Source: Desulfobacterales bacterium (GTDB lineage Bacteria > Desulfobacterota > Desulfobacteria > Desulfobacterales > UBA2174_A). Taken from it: a stretch of DNA of 5,180 bases. Numbering within the stretch: the stretch's first letter is position 1; each line of letters begins with the position of its first letter. This document shows, one piece after another, positions 1 through 4,746 of the stretch. The position numbers and the translations under genes were made by a program. The stretch lies in the NCBI GenBank assembly GCA_025454075.1, contig JALOPD010000260.1, positions 1-5,180 on the forward strand, in the 5' to 3' direction. Below the pieces are notes generated by a model. It did no database searches. It saw only the letters and a program-made list of their open reading frames with translations, and was not told the origin of the DNA.

Positions 1-1
1 C

Positions 2-46
2 GCGCTGCGGCGCCTGCTCGAGACCATCCTCGCCGACGGGGGCTGA
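2..46 (+). CDS. C-terminal end of an unidentified upstream gene (partial)
   Basis: The window opens inside a reading frame that gives ALRRLLETILADGG and then TGA at 44-46. The leucine/arginine-rich helix-like ending is typical of a real C-terminus, and the stop lies one base before the GTG start of the next gene, as expected for genes in one operon. Only 14 residues are visible, so the function cannot be told. The main doubt is whether this is the true frame; the tight join to the following gene favours it. Confidence 0.5.
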   Translation, partial: ALRRLLETILADGG

Positions 47-47
47 C

Positions 48-452
48 GTGAGCCACCGCACCAACTGCCGCGTGATCTACGGCGACACCGACCGCATGGG
101 CCAGGCCTACTACGGCAACTTTTTTCGCTGGTTCGAGATCGGGCGCACCGAGTTCTTCCGCGCCCTCGGCCTGGCGTACCGCGAGATCGAAGCGCGCGGC
201 ATCCTGCTGCCCGTCTCCGAAACCTACGCCAAATACTCCGCACCGGCCTTTTACGACGACACCCTCGTGATCGAGACCGCGGTCGACCCATCCGTTCGCG
301 CCGGGATCAAGTTCGTCTACCGCATCTTCCGCGAGGACGGCCAAACGCTGCTCGCCGAGGGCTACACCACGCACGCGTTCGTCGACGCCTCCGGCCGCGT
401 GGTGCGCCCCCCGGCGTTCATCCGCGAGCTCCTGACCCGGGCAAAACCCTGA
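48..452 (+). CDS. YbgC/4-hydroxybenzoyl-CoA thioesterase-like hotdog acyl-CoA thioesterase
   Basis: This 134-residue protein has the size of a single hotdog-fold acyl-CoA thioesterase. Residues 11-30 carry the family signature: Asp15 in YGDTDRMG lies where the catalytic Asp of 4-hydroxybenzoyl-CoA thioesterase sits, followed by YYGNFFRWFE and IGRTEFF. Later conserved blocks are AKYSAPAFYDD (61-71) and a central strand ending AEGYTTHAFVD (103-113). Family members hydrolyse short-chain or aromatic acyl-CoA, or acyl-ACP, in the cytoplasm; the substrate cannot be read from sequence. The GTG start is chosen because the signature begins only about eight residues in and the preceding stop ends one base upstream; a G-rich run at 38-42 may serve as ribosome binding site. 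hldE follows after 23 bases, so co-transcription with an envelope gene is likely, which would suit a role linked to phospholipid or envelope metabolism (inference, as YbgC in other bacteria associates with tol-pal genes). The specific subfamily is uncertain. Confidence 0.85.
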   Translation: MSHRTNCRVIYGDTDRMGQAYYGNFFRWFEIGRTEFFRALGLAYREIEARGILLPVSETYAKYSAPAFYDDTLVIETAVDPSVRAGIKFVYRIFREDGQTLLAEGYTTHAFVDASGRVVRPPAFIRELLTRAKP

Positions 453-475
453 GAGATCGGTTTAAGGGACGCGCC

Positions 476-1921
476 ATGATGCTTGATCTTTCAGCTTTCG
501 ACCGATGTCGCATCCTTGTGGTCGGGGACCTCATGCTGGACGAGTACGTCTGGGGCACCGTCGAGCGGATCTCCCCCGAAGCGCCCGTCCCCGTCCTGTC
601 GGTGACCAGCGAGGAGTTCACCCTCGGCGGCGCCGGCAACGTGGCCAGGAACATCGCGGTGCTCGGCGCGCAGGTAGCGGTCGCCGGGGTCGTGGGCAAG
701 GGACCCGAGGGGCGCAAGCTGCGGGAGGAGTTGACCAGGGCCGGGGTGGACATCAAGGCCGTGGTCGAGGAGTCCGGACGGCCGACCACGCGCAAGACCC
801 GCATCATGGCGGAGCGCCAGCAGATGATGCGCGTTGACCGGGAGACAACCCGAGAGATCTCAAGCCGTTCGGCCGATTCCCTGATCCGCAAGGTGAAGGA
901 TCGGCTGCCGGCAGCCGATGTCCTGCTGATCTCGGACTACGGCAAGGGGGTCGTCACCCCGCGCGTCGTCTCCGAGCTGGCGGTGGCCGCGAAAGCGGCC
1001 GGCAAGATCGCGATCGCCGACCCGAAGGGGATAAATTACTCAAAGTATACCGGCTTAACCCTCATCACTCCCAACAAAAAAGAAGCCGCCCTCTCCTCCG
1101 GCATCGAGATCCACGACGAGGACGGACTCCATGCCGCCGGCCGGCGCCTGCTCGAAACCGTGGCGGTCGAAAAGCTGCTGGTCACCTGCGGCAAGGACGG
1201 CATGGTCTTCTTCGAGCGCGGGGCCGGGCCGCTCAAGATCGGCACGCGCGCCCGCCAGGTCTTCGACGTCTCGGGAGCGGGCGACACCGTGGCCGCGGTG
1301 CTGAGCCTCGGGCTGGCGGCCGGCCTGGGCTACCCCGATTCGATCCGCCTGGCCAACACGGCGGCTGGGGTCGTGGTCGGCAAAGTCGGCACGGCCGCGG
1401 TCACGCGCGCCGAGCTCCTGGAGGCGCTGCAGCCGGGCCTTGAGCCCTCGGCCGCCAAGCACAAGACGCCGGCCGAAATGGCCGAGACGGCGGCGGAGCT
1501 CCGCCGCAAGGGCAAGCGGATCGTGCTCACCAACGGCTGCTTCGACCTGCTGCACGCCGGCCACATCCGGCTCTTCGCCGCCTCGCGGGCCTTCGGCGAT
1601 GTCCTGGTCGTTGCCATAGACGACGACGCCTCCGTGCGCAAGCTCAAGGGGGCGGGCCGGCCGGTGATCGGTGCGGCCGAACGCGTGCGCATCCTGAGCG
1701 CGCTCGACAGTGTCGACTACGTGACGGTCTTCGCCACCAACGAGCTCGACCGGGTGATCGAGGCCGTGCGGCCGGAGGTCCTCACCAAGGGCAGCAACTA
1801 CGAGAACGACACCGTCGCCGGCCGCGAGCTGCTCGAGCGCCTCGGCGGCCGGGTGGCCCTCGTCCCCGTGACCGAGGCCGTCTCCTCCACCCGCATCATC
1901 GAAACGATCAAGGGCAAGTGA
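476..1921 (+). CDS. hldE: Bifunctional D-beta-D-heptose 7-phosphate kinase / heptose 1-phosphate adenylyltransferase HldE
   Basis: The 481-residue length matches full HldE (about 477 in E. coli). The N-terminal PfkB/ribokinase domain (about 10-318) phosphorylates D-glycero-D-manno-heptose 7-phosphate at C1. It shows GGAGNVARN (51-59), SDYGKG (153-158), DPKG (182-185), TPNKKE (198-203) and the ATP/anion-hole motif DVSGAGDT (264-271) with catalytic Asp270. The C-terminal nucleotidyltransferase domain (about 346-481) adds AMP; it shows NGCFDLLHAGH (353-363), the HxGH-type motif, and SSTRII (470-475). The product feeds ADP-heptose synthesis for the lipopolysaccharide inner core in the cytoplasm. 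Two ATG codons stand side by side at 476 and 479; AAGGGA at 464-469 serves either. One oddity is KGSNY (438-442) where E. coli has KGGDY. A short AT-rich patch lies at about 1030-1085. It follows the thioesterase gene by 23 bases. No other gene of the heptose pathway (gmhA, gmhB, hldD) is visible in the window. Confidence 0.97.
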   Translation: MMLDLSAFDRCRILVVGDLMLDEYVWGTVERISPEAPVPVLSVTSEEFTLGGAGNVARNIAVLGAQVAVAGVVGKGPEGRKLREELTRAGVDIKAVVEESGRPTTRKTRIMAERQQMMRVDRETTREISSRSADSLIRKVKDRLPAADVLLISDYGKGVVTPRVVSELAVAAKAAGKIAIADPKGINYSKYTGLTLITPNKKEAALSSGIEIHDEDGLHAAGRRLLETVAVEKLLVTCGKDGMVFFERGAGPLKIGTRARQVFDVSGAGDTVAAVLSLGLAAGLGYPDSIRLANTAAGVVVGKVGTAAVTRAELLEALQPGLEPSAAKHKTPAEMAETAAELRRKGKRIVLTNGCFDLLHAGHIRLFAASRAFGDVLVVAIDDDASVRKLKGAGRPVIGAAERVRILSALDSVDYVTVFATNELDRVIEAVRPEVLTKGSNYENDTVAGRELLERLGGRVALVPVTEAVSSTRIIETIKGK

Positions 1922-1925
1922 CGGC

Positions 1926-1942
1926 CCGCGCCTCGCGCGCGG
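1926..1942 (+). other. GC-only hairpin just after hldE stop
   Basis: CCGCGC (1926-1931) and GCGCGG (1937-1942) can pair around a five-base loop, four bases after the hldE stop codon. A thymine tract does not follow, so this is not a standard intrinsic terminator. It may protect the transcript 3' end or be chance in GC-rich DNA. The rest of the spacer to 2098 holds no convincing promoter, RNA or small gene. Confidence 0.2.
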
Positions 1943-2098
1943 CACCTTGTCTGAACCCACCTCAGAAACAGCAGATCACGGCCGCAGGCAAGGCGCCGGT
2001 GGCCGAGACGGTGCAGCGTACAGTACAGGATGTGAGAAGGTTGAGGCGGCCGGCAACGCCGCATACGGCCTTCAGATGCCTTTCCAATATGGGTTCTC

Positions 2099-2404
2099 AT
2101 GAGCTTCGTGCTGAGCCACCCTGCGGGCCTCGCCTTCCGGGTCCACGTGCAGCCCCGAGCTTCCCGCAACCAGGTGGCCGGCGTGCACGGCGACGCCCTG
2201 AAGGTCAGGCTCACCGCCCCGCCGGTCGAGGGTGCGGCCAACGCCGCCTGCATCGCCTTCCTGGCCGACGCCCTCGACCTGCCCAAATCCGCGCTCGCCA
2301 TCGTCGCGGGCCACACCGCCCGCCGCAAGACCATCGCAATCGCCTGCGCCCCCGGCCGCGGGCAGGAACTCCGCAAGCGGCTGGAAGCGCTCGCCGCGGG
2401 ATGA
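2099..2404 (+). CDS. DUF167 / YggU family protein
   Basis: This 101-residue protein matches the DUF167 (YggU) family in length and pattern. Visible hallmarks are VHVQPRASRNQVAG (15-28), LKVRLTAPPVEGAAN (34-48) with the near-invariant PPVEGxAN block, and the C-terminal part LPKSALAIVAGHTARRKTIAI (61-81), which corresponds to the family's ks-i-i--G--s--K pattern. The family is small, cytoplasmic and of unknown biochemical role. The ATG at 2099 is supported because the conserved region starts soon after it, but no good Shine-Dalgarno sequence precedes it; GTG at 2108 is an alternative. The gene is 177 bases after hldE, so it may have its own promoter or sit at the end of that operon. The tRNA-fMet promoter begins about 40 bases past its stop. 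High GC and strong third-position bias agree with a native gene. Confidence 0.88.
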   Translation: MSFVLSHPAGLAFRVHVQPRASRNQVAGVHGDALKVRLTAPPVEGAANAACIAFLADALDLPKSALAIVAGHTARRKTIAIACAPGRGQELRKRLEALAAG

Positions 2405-2444
2405 CCGCAGCGCGGCGCCTGGTCTACTTTTTCGGAATAAGCGC

Positions 2445-2473
2445 TTGACTTATGCCGCGCCGTCGTCTAAATG
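2445..2473 (+). promoter_or_regulatory. Sigma70-like promoter for tRNA-fMet
   Basis: TTGACT at 2445-2450 matches five of six bases of the -35 consensus. The -10 region is weaker: TCTAAA (2466-2471, spacing 15, four of six) or TAAATG (2468-2473, spacing 17, three of six). Transcription would begin around 2478-2482, only a few bases before the mature tRNA at 2486, so the 5' leader would be very short. Position and the near-consensus -35 box support it; the exact -10 hexamer is uncertain. Confidence 0.6.
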
Positions 2474-2485
2474 ATCACGCACTGA

Positions 2486-2561
<76 letters not shown>

Positions 2562-2562
<1 letters not shown>

Positions 2563-2613
2563 AACAAAACCGGGGGGTTACGGCAAAAATCGTAACCCCC
2601 TTTGGTTTTGTTT
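2562..2613. terminator. Bidirectional intrinsic terminator after tRNA-fMet
   Basis: GGGGGTTACG (2573-2582) and CGTAACCCCC (2591-2600) form a perfect ten-pair stem with an eight-base loop. The flanks, AAACAAAACC (2562-2571) and GGTTTTGTTT (2604-2613), are also perfect complements. On the plus strand the stem is followed by TTTGGTTTTGTTT, a U-rich tail suited to release of the tRNA transcript. Read on the minus strand, the stem is followed by GGTTTTGTTT, so it can also end the converging operon whose last stop is at 2688. The first flank base is the last A of the tRNA CCA, so the terminator begins where the mature tRNA ends. Confidence 0.88.
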
Positions 2614-2687
2614 CCAACCGCATTTCCAACCCAGGCGATGGAGTGGCCCGCTGCAGGCGAAACGGCGGCCCTGTTTGGGCGGCGCGT

Positions 2688-3218
2688 TCAACCCATGCGC
2701 GTCAGTCTGAGCGTCACCACTCCCGCGGCCTTGCCTTTCTCAAACGTCGTCCATCTCTGGACGATGTGGTCGTTGTCCTCGAAGGCGATGCTCACGGCGT
2801 GCATGTGGGTCTCCTGAGCGGGATTGAAGTCGTTGTCCTTTGCGAGCACGAAATCGAGTGTCCGTGCATCGCTCTTTTTGAGCGTCATGTGCGGCTGGTT
2901 TTGGAGACTGCAGTAATGGGTCATGGCAAGTTTGCCTTTGCGGTCGTGATATACGGAGACCATCTCCTCGGGAGTACCCGGAAAGAGCGTTTCAACGACA
3001 GCGCTGTTACCTGACGTCAGCCGATATTCAACCCGCACGCTCTCCTTCCCTTTTCCCATGTCCGCAGTGCCTTCCCATATGCCGACCAACTGCTTCAACC
3101 GGTCGAACTCCTTTGAATTGGTGTACTGACCGGGTTGATGCTCCCCGGCATATGCCGCACAGAGCCCGGTCAAAGAAAACCATACAGCCGCTATGATCAA
3201 CGCAGCCGATTTTCTCAT
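2688..3218 (-). CDS. Small exported protein of unknown function, probable beta-barrel fold
   Basis: The 176-residue product starts with a clear Sec signal peptide: MRK, a hydrophobic stretch (about 5-20) and AYA before Gly25, with no proper lipobox around Cys20. The mature protein of about 150 residues should act in the periplasm or outside. It carries LVGIWEG (44-50), then alternating strand-like segments, VETLFPGTPEEM (75-86), THYCSLQNQP (100-109) and a closing VTLRLTR. The early G-x-W-x-G motif and all-beta look recall lipocalin-like or DUF1579-like proteins; I recognise the pattern but cannot name a function. AGGAG (3226-3230) lies seven bases before the ATG. It follows the ycaC-like gene by 45 bases on the same strand and is probably last in that operon, ahead of the terminator at 2562-2613. 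Sampled 60-base blocks are 52-58% GC against over 70% in the neighbour, so recent acquisition is possible. Confidence 0.8.
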   Translation of the reverse strand: MRKSAALIIAAVWFSLTGLCAAYAGEHQPGQYTNSKEFDRLKQLVGIWEGTADMGKGKESVRVEYRLTSGNSAVVETLFPGTPEEMVSVYHDRKGKLAMTHYCSLQNQPHMTLKKSDARTLDFVLAKDNDFNPAQETHMHAVSIAFEDNDHIVQRWTTFEKGKAAGVVTLRLTRMG

Positions 3219-3263
3219 CGTTCTTCTCCTCTTGGTTGTTGGTCTCGCCTTCCCCGGGCGCGT

Positions 3264-3884
3264 CTACTTTCTTGCGAGGTAGCTCGTGATCAGGTTCCGG
3301 TAGTTCGGGATGTGATCGGAGAAGAGCGCGCCTAGGCCTTCGATGTCGTTGCGCCAGTCGCGGTGCAGCTCGCAGGCCACCCCGAACCAGTTCATCAGCT
3401 GCACGCCGGCCGCCGCCATGCGGGCCCAGGCCGTGTGCCGGGTCACCTCATTGAAGGTGCCCGAGGCGTCGGTGACGACGAACACGTCGTAGCCCGCCTC
3501 GACGGCGGAAAGCGCCGGAAACGCCACGCAGACCTCCGTGACCACGCCGGCGATGATGAGCTGCTTGCGGCCGGTCTTTTCCACCGCCCGGACGAAATCC
3601 TCATTGTCCCAGGCGTTGATGTTCCCGGGGCGCGCGACGTAAGGCGCATCGGGGAACATCTCCTTCAGCTCCGGCACCAGCGGTCCGTTCGGGCCGTTCT
3701 CGAAGCTCGTCGTCAGAATCGTCGGCAGCTTGAAGTACCTGGCGCAGGCAGCCAGGGCCAGCACGTTGTTCTTAAACTCGCCGGGGGAAAAATCCTGAAC
3801 CAACGAGATCAGGCCCGACTGGTGGTCCACCAGCAGGCAGGCGGCGTCGTTTTTCGCGAGACGGGTGTATGTGAACCTGGTCAT
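3264..3884 (-). CDS. ycaC: YcaC-type isochorismatase-family cysteine hydrolase
   Basis: The 206-residue protein is close to E. coli YcaC (about 208 residues) through its whole length, including KNDAACLLVDHQSGL (11-25), PTILTTSFENGPNGPLVPEL (54-73), ARPGNINAWDNEDFV (84-98), AGVVTEVCVAFPALSA (112-127) and FGVACELHRDWRNDIEGL (167-184). Asp20 and Cys119 correspond to the Asp and nucleophilic Cys of the isochorismatase-like hydrolase fold; Arg85 may stand where many relatives have the catalytic Lys. The family hydrolyses amides or related bonds in small molecules; the physiological substrate of YcaC is not established, so only the family role is claimed. The protein is cytoplasmic, without signal peptide. 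AGAGGAA (3891-3897) precedes the ATG and overlaps the stop codon of the VOC gene; only 12 bases separate the two, implying co-transcription and perhaps coupled translation. Co-expression with a VOC protein suggests handling of a small reactive or xenobiotic compound (inference). Confidence 0.93.
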   Translation of the reverse strand: MTRFTYTRLAKNDAACLLVDHQSGLISLVQDFSPGEFKNNVLALAACARYFKLPTILTTSFENGPNGPLVPELKEMFPDAPYVARPGNINAWDNEDFVRAVEKTGRKQLIIAGVVTEVCVAFPALSAVEAGYDVFVVTDASGTFNEVTRHTAWARMAAAGVQLMNWFGVACELHRDWRNDIEGLGALFSDHIPNYRNLITSYLARK

Positions 3885-3896
3885 GATCGCTTCCTC

Positions 3897-4370
3897 TCAT
3901 TTCTTGGCCATCCGGGCGAAGAACGCCTGAGCGCCCTGCCGGATCTCCTGGATCGTCAGGTCCTTGGTGTGAGTGGCAAGCATCCAGCTGTAGCCGAAGG
4001 GGTCCTTCACGGTTCCGGCGCGGTCCCCCCAGAACATCTCCTCGACCGGCATCCGGCTCTCAGCTCCGGCCTCGATCGCCCGCCGGAAGGCCGCATCGGC
4101 GTTCCCCACGTAGATGTAGAAGCTGACGGGGGAGCCGCCCATGGTTTCAGCGCTTTTGCAGGCCTCCTGCGGATTTTCTTCGCCCATCATGACGATCGAG
4201 TCTCCGATCCGGATCTCGGCGTGCATCACTCCCTTGCCCTCGGGGCCCGGCATGGCGAAGAGCTCCTCCGCCCCGAATGCCCGCTTGTAGAACTCTATGG
4301 CTTTACGGGCGTCCTTGACCACGCACATCGGCGTGACGGAATGAAACCCTTCCGGGATCGGTTTTGTCAT
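3897..4370 (-). CDS. VOC-superfamily (glyoxalase/PhnB-like) protein
   Basis: The 157-residue protein has the single-chain, two-module layout of PhnB-like VOC proteins. The first beta-alpha-beta unit contains FHSVTPMCVVKDARKAIEFY (9-28) and HAEIRIGDSIVMMGEE (50-65); the second contains YIYVGNADAAFRRAIEAGA (85-103), MFWGDRAGTVKDPFGYSW (112-129) and an end THTKDL. The WGDR-DPFG pair of motifs is characteristic of the PhnB-like group. His10, His50 and nearby Glu residues could take part in metal binding, but the metal site is uncertain. Related proteins include glyoxalases, extradiol dioxygenases and fosfomycin-resistance enzymes, and many PhnB-like members have no known reaction, so no substrate is assigned. 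An ideal AAGGAGG (4377-4383) lies six bases before the ATG. It appears to be first in a minus-strand operon with the ycaC-like gene 12 bases downstream. Its promoter should lie in 4384-4733, but no convincing boxes were found. Confidence 0.9.
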   Translation of the reverse strand: MTKPIPEGFHSVTPMCVVKDARKAIEFYKRAFGAEELFAMPGPEGKGVMHAEIRIGDSIVMMGEENPQEACKSAETMGGSPVSFYIYVGNADAAFRRAIEAGAESRMPVEEMFWGDRAGTVKDPFGYSWMLATHTKDLTIQEIRQGAQAFFARMAKK

Positions 4371-4549
4371 GCTGATCCTCCTTGGTGTTCAAAATGCGAC
4401 CCACCGGTTTTGATGTCGCCGATCACGCGTCTGTTCGTTGACGCGCCCCTGGAAACTCGTGTCTGGGCATTGGTCAATCAATGGGGTGAATCCGGTATTT
4501 TTGCGGCTTTTCCAGTGAAGGCGGGCTTGGCGCCGTTGCGGAGGTGGGG

Positions 4550-4564
4550 CGGAGGTTGCCTCCG
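4550..4564. repeat. Short inverted repeat (6-bp stem, 3-base loop)
   Basis: CGGAGG (4550-4555) and CCTCCG (4559-4564) pair around TTG. The CCTCC half would mimic an anti-Shine-Dalgarno if transcribed on the plus strand. It is short and GC-rich, so chance is possible. Confidence 0.35.
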
Positions 4565-4609
4565 GAGTTCGTCGAGGCTGAAAAATTTCCATGAAATGTT
4601 CGGGCTGAC

Positions 4610-4628
4610 TGTGACCGTCCCTGTCACA
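4610..4628. repeat. Inverted repeat TGTGAC-N7-GTCACA
   Basis: TGTGAC (4610-4615) and GTCACA (4623-4628) are perfect complements seven bases apart. The half-sites resemble those of CRP/FNR-family regulators, but the TGTGA-TCACA spacing is nine rather than the usual six bases, so a CRP-type site is not claimed. It could be an operator for another dimeric regulator or a weak hairpin. Confidence 0.35.
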
Positions 4629-4638
4629 CCGGGCGGAT

Positions 4639-4652
4639 ACGATCGGGATCGT
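4639..4652. promoter_or_regulatory. Operator-like palindrome ACGATC-GG-GATCGT
   Basis: ACGATC (4639-4644) and GATCGT (4647-4652) form a near-perfect palindrome with a two-base centre, about 95 bases before the vWA start. The arrangement fits a dimeric regulator site and contains two GATC sequences that could be Dam-methylated if such an enzyme is present. No regulator gene is visible nearby. Confidence 0.3.
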
Positions 4653-4668
4653 GATGCGATGCGCCGTT

Positions 4669-4687
4669 CGGCGTTTGAAAAACGCCG
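4669..4687. repeat. Hairpin CGGCGTTT-GAA-AAACGCCG
   Basis: An eight-pair perfect stem (4669-4676 with 4680-4687) closes on a three-base loop GAA, about 60 bases before the vWA start codon. A thymine tract does not follow on either strand, so it is not a typical terminator. It would sit in the 5' leader if transcription starts upstream, and may affect mRNA stability, or it may be a protein-binding site. Confidence 0.4.
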
Positions 4688-4733
4688 CCACCGAGCCGTA
4701 AGCGTAATCGGCGCCCAACTCGTCCAATTCTAA

Positions 4734-4740
4734 AAGGAGG
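4734..4740 (+). promoter_or_regulatory. Consensus ribosome binding site of the vWA gene
   Basis: AAGGAGG lies six bases before ATG 4747 and is a full match to the Shine-Dalgarno consensus. It fixes the start of a gene that has no stop inside the window. The TAA at 4731-4733, which ends the open plus-strand frame in the spacer, directly abuts it. Confidence 0.85.
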
Positions 4741-4746
4741 TGTTTC

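Larger units (their letters stand above)
4384..4733. other. Divergent intergenic spacer with several inverted repeats, no convincing gene
   Basis: This stretch of 350 bases lies between the ribosome binding sites of the divergent VOC and vWA genes and must hold both promoters. Four short inverted repeats are visible (4550-4564, 4610-4628, 4639-4652, 4669-4687). A plus-strand frame from ATG 4413 to TAA 4731-4733 would give 107 residues, but it has no Shine-Dalgarno sequence, its product matches no family I know, and a minus-strand frame is open too. Promoter-like hexamers are weak: TTGAAA at 4675-4680 on plus lacks a good -10 partner, and a TTGACC on the minus strand near 4470 likewise. It could be regulatory DNA or a degenerate interspersed element. 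Confidence 0.5.

Noticed and set aside
1055..1960. A 301-codon minus-strand open frame opposite hldE
   Set aside because: Antisense to a well-supported enzyme; composition (Asp/Arg/Gly/Ala-rich) is that of a shadow frame, with no recognisable domain.
2041..2069. Promoter for the DUF167 gene (TTGAGG followed by CATACG)
   Set aside because: Only four of six and three of six matches with poor spacing; not distinguishable from chance.
1918..2448. A 176-codon plus-strand frame overlapping the hldE stop and the DUF167 gene
   Set aside because: Its product is Pro/Arg-rich and out of frame with DUF167, whose protein shows the family motifs.
2401..2448. A 15-codon frame overlapping the DUF167 stop (ATGA)
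   Set aside because: Too short, without any recognisable peptide, and its end lies inside the -35 box of the tRNA promoter.
2611..2630. Direct repeat TTTCCAAC (2611-2618 and 2623-2630) as a possible attachment site next to the tRNA
   Set aside because: Eight bases only, no match to the tRNA 3' end, and no integrase in the window.
4610..4628. CRP/FNR-type binding site
   Set aside because: The half-sites match, but they are nine bases apart instead of six.
3363..4733. A 456-codon plus-strand open frame running through the ycaC-like and VOC genes
   Set aside because: It is antisense to two genes with clear family matches, has the low-complexity His/Arg/Gly content of a high-GC shadow frame and no ribosome binding site.
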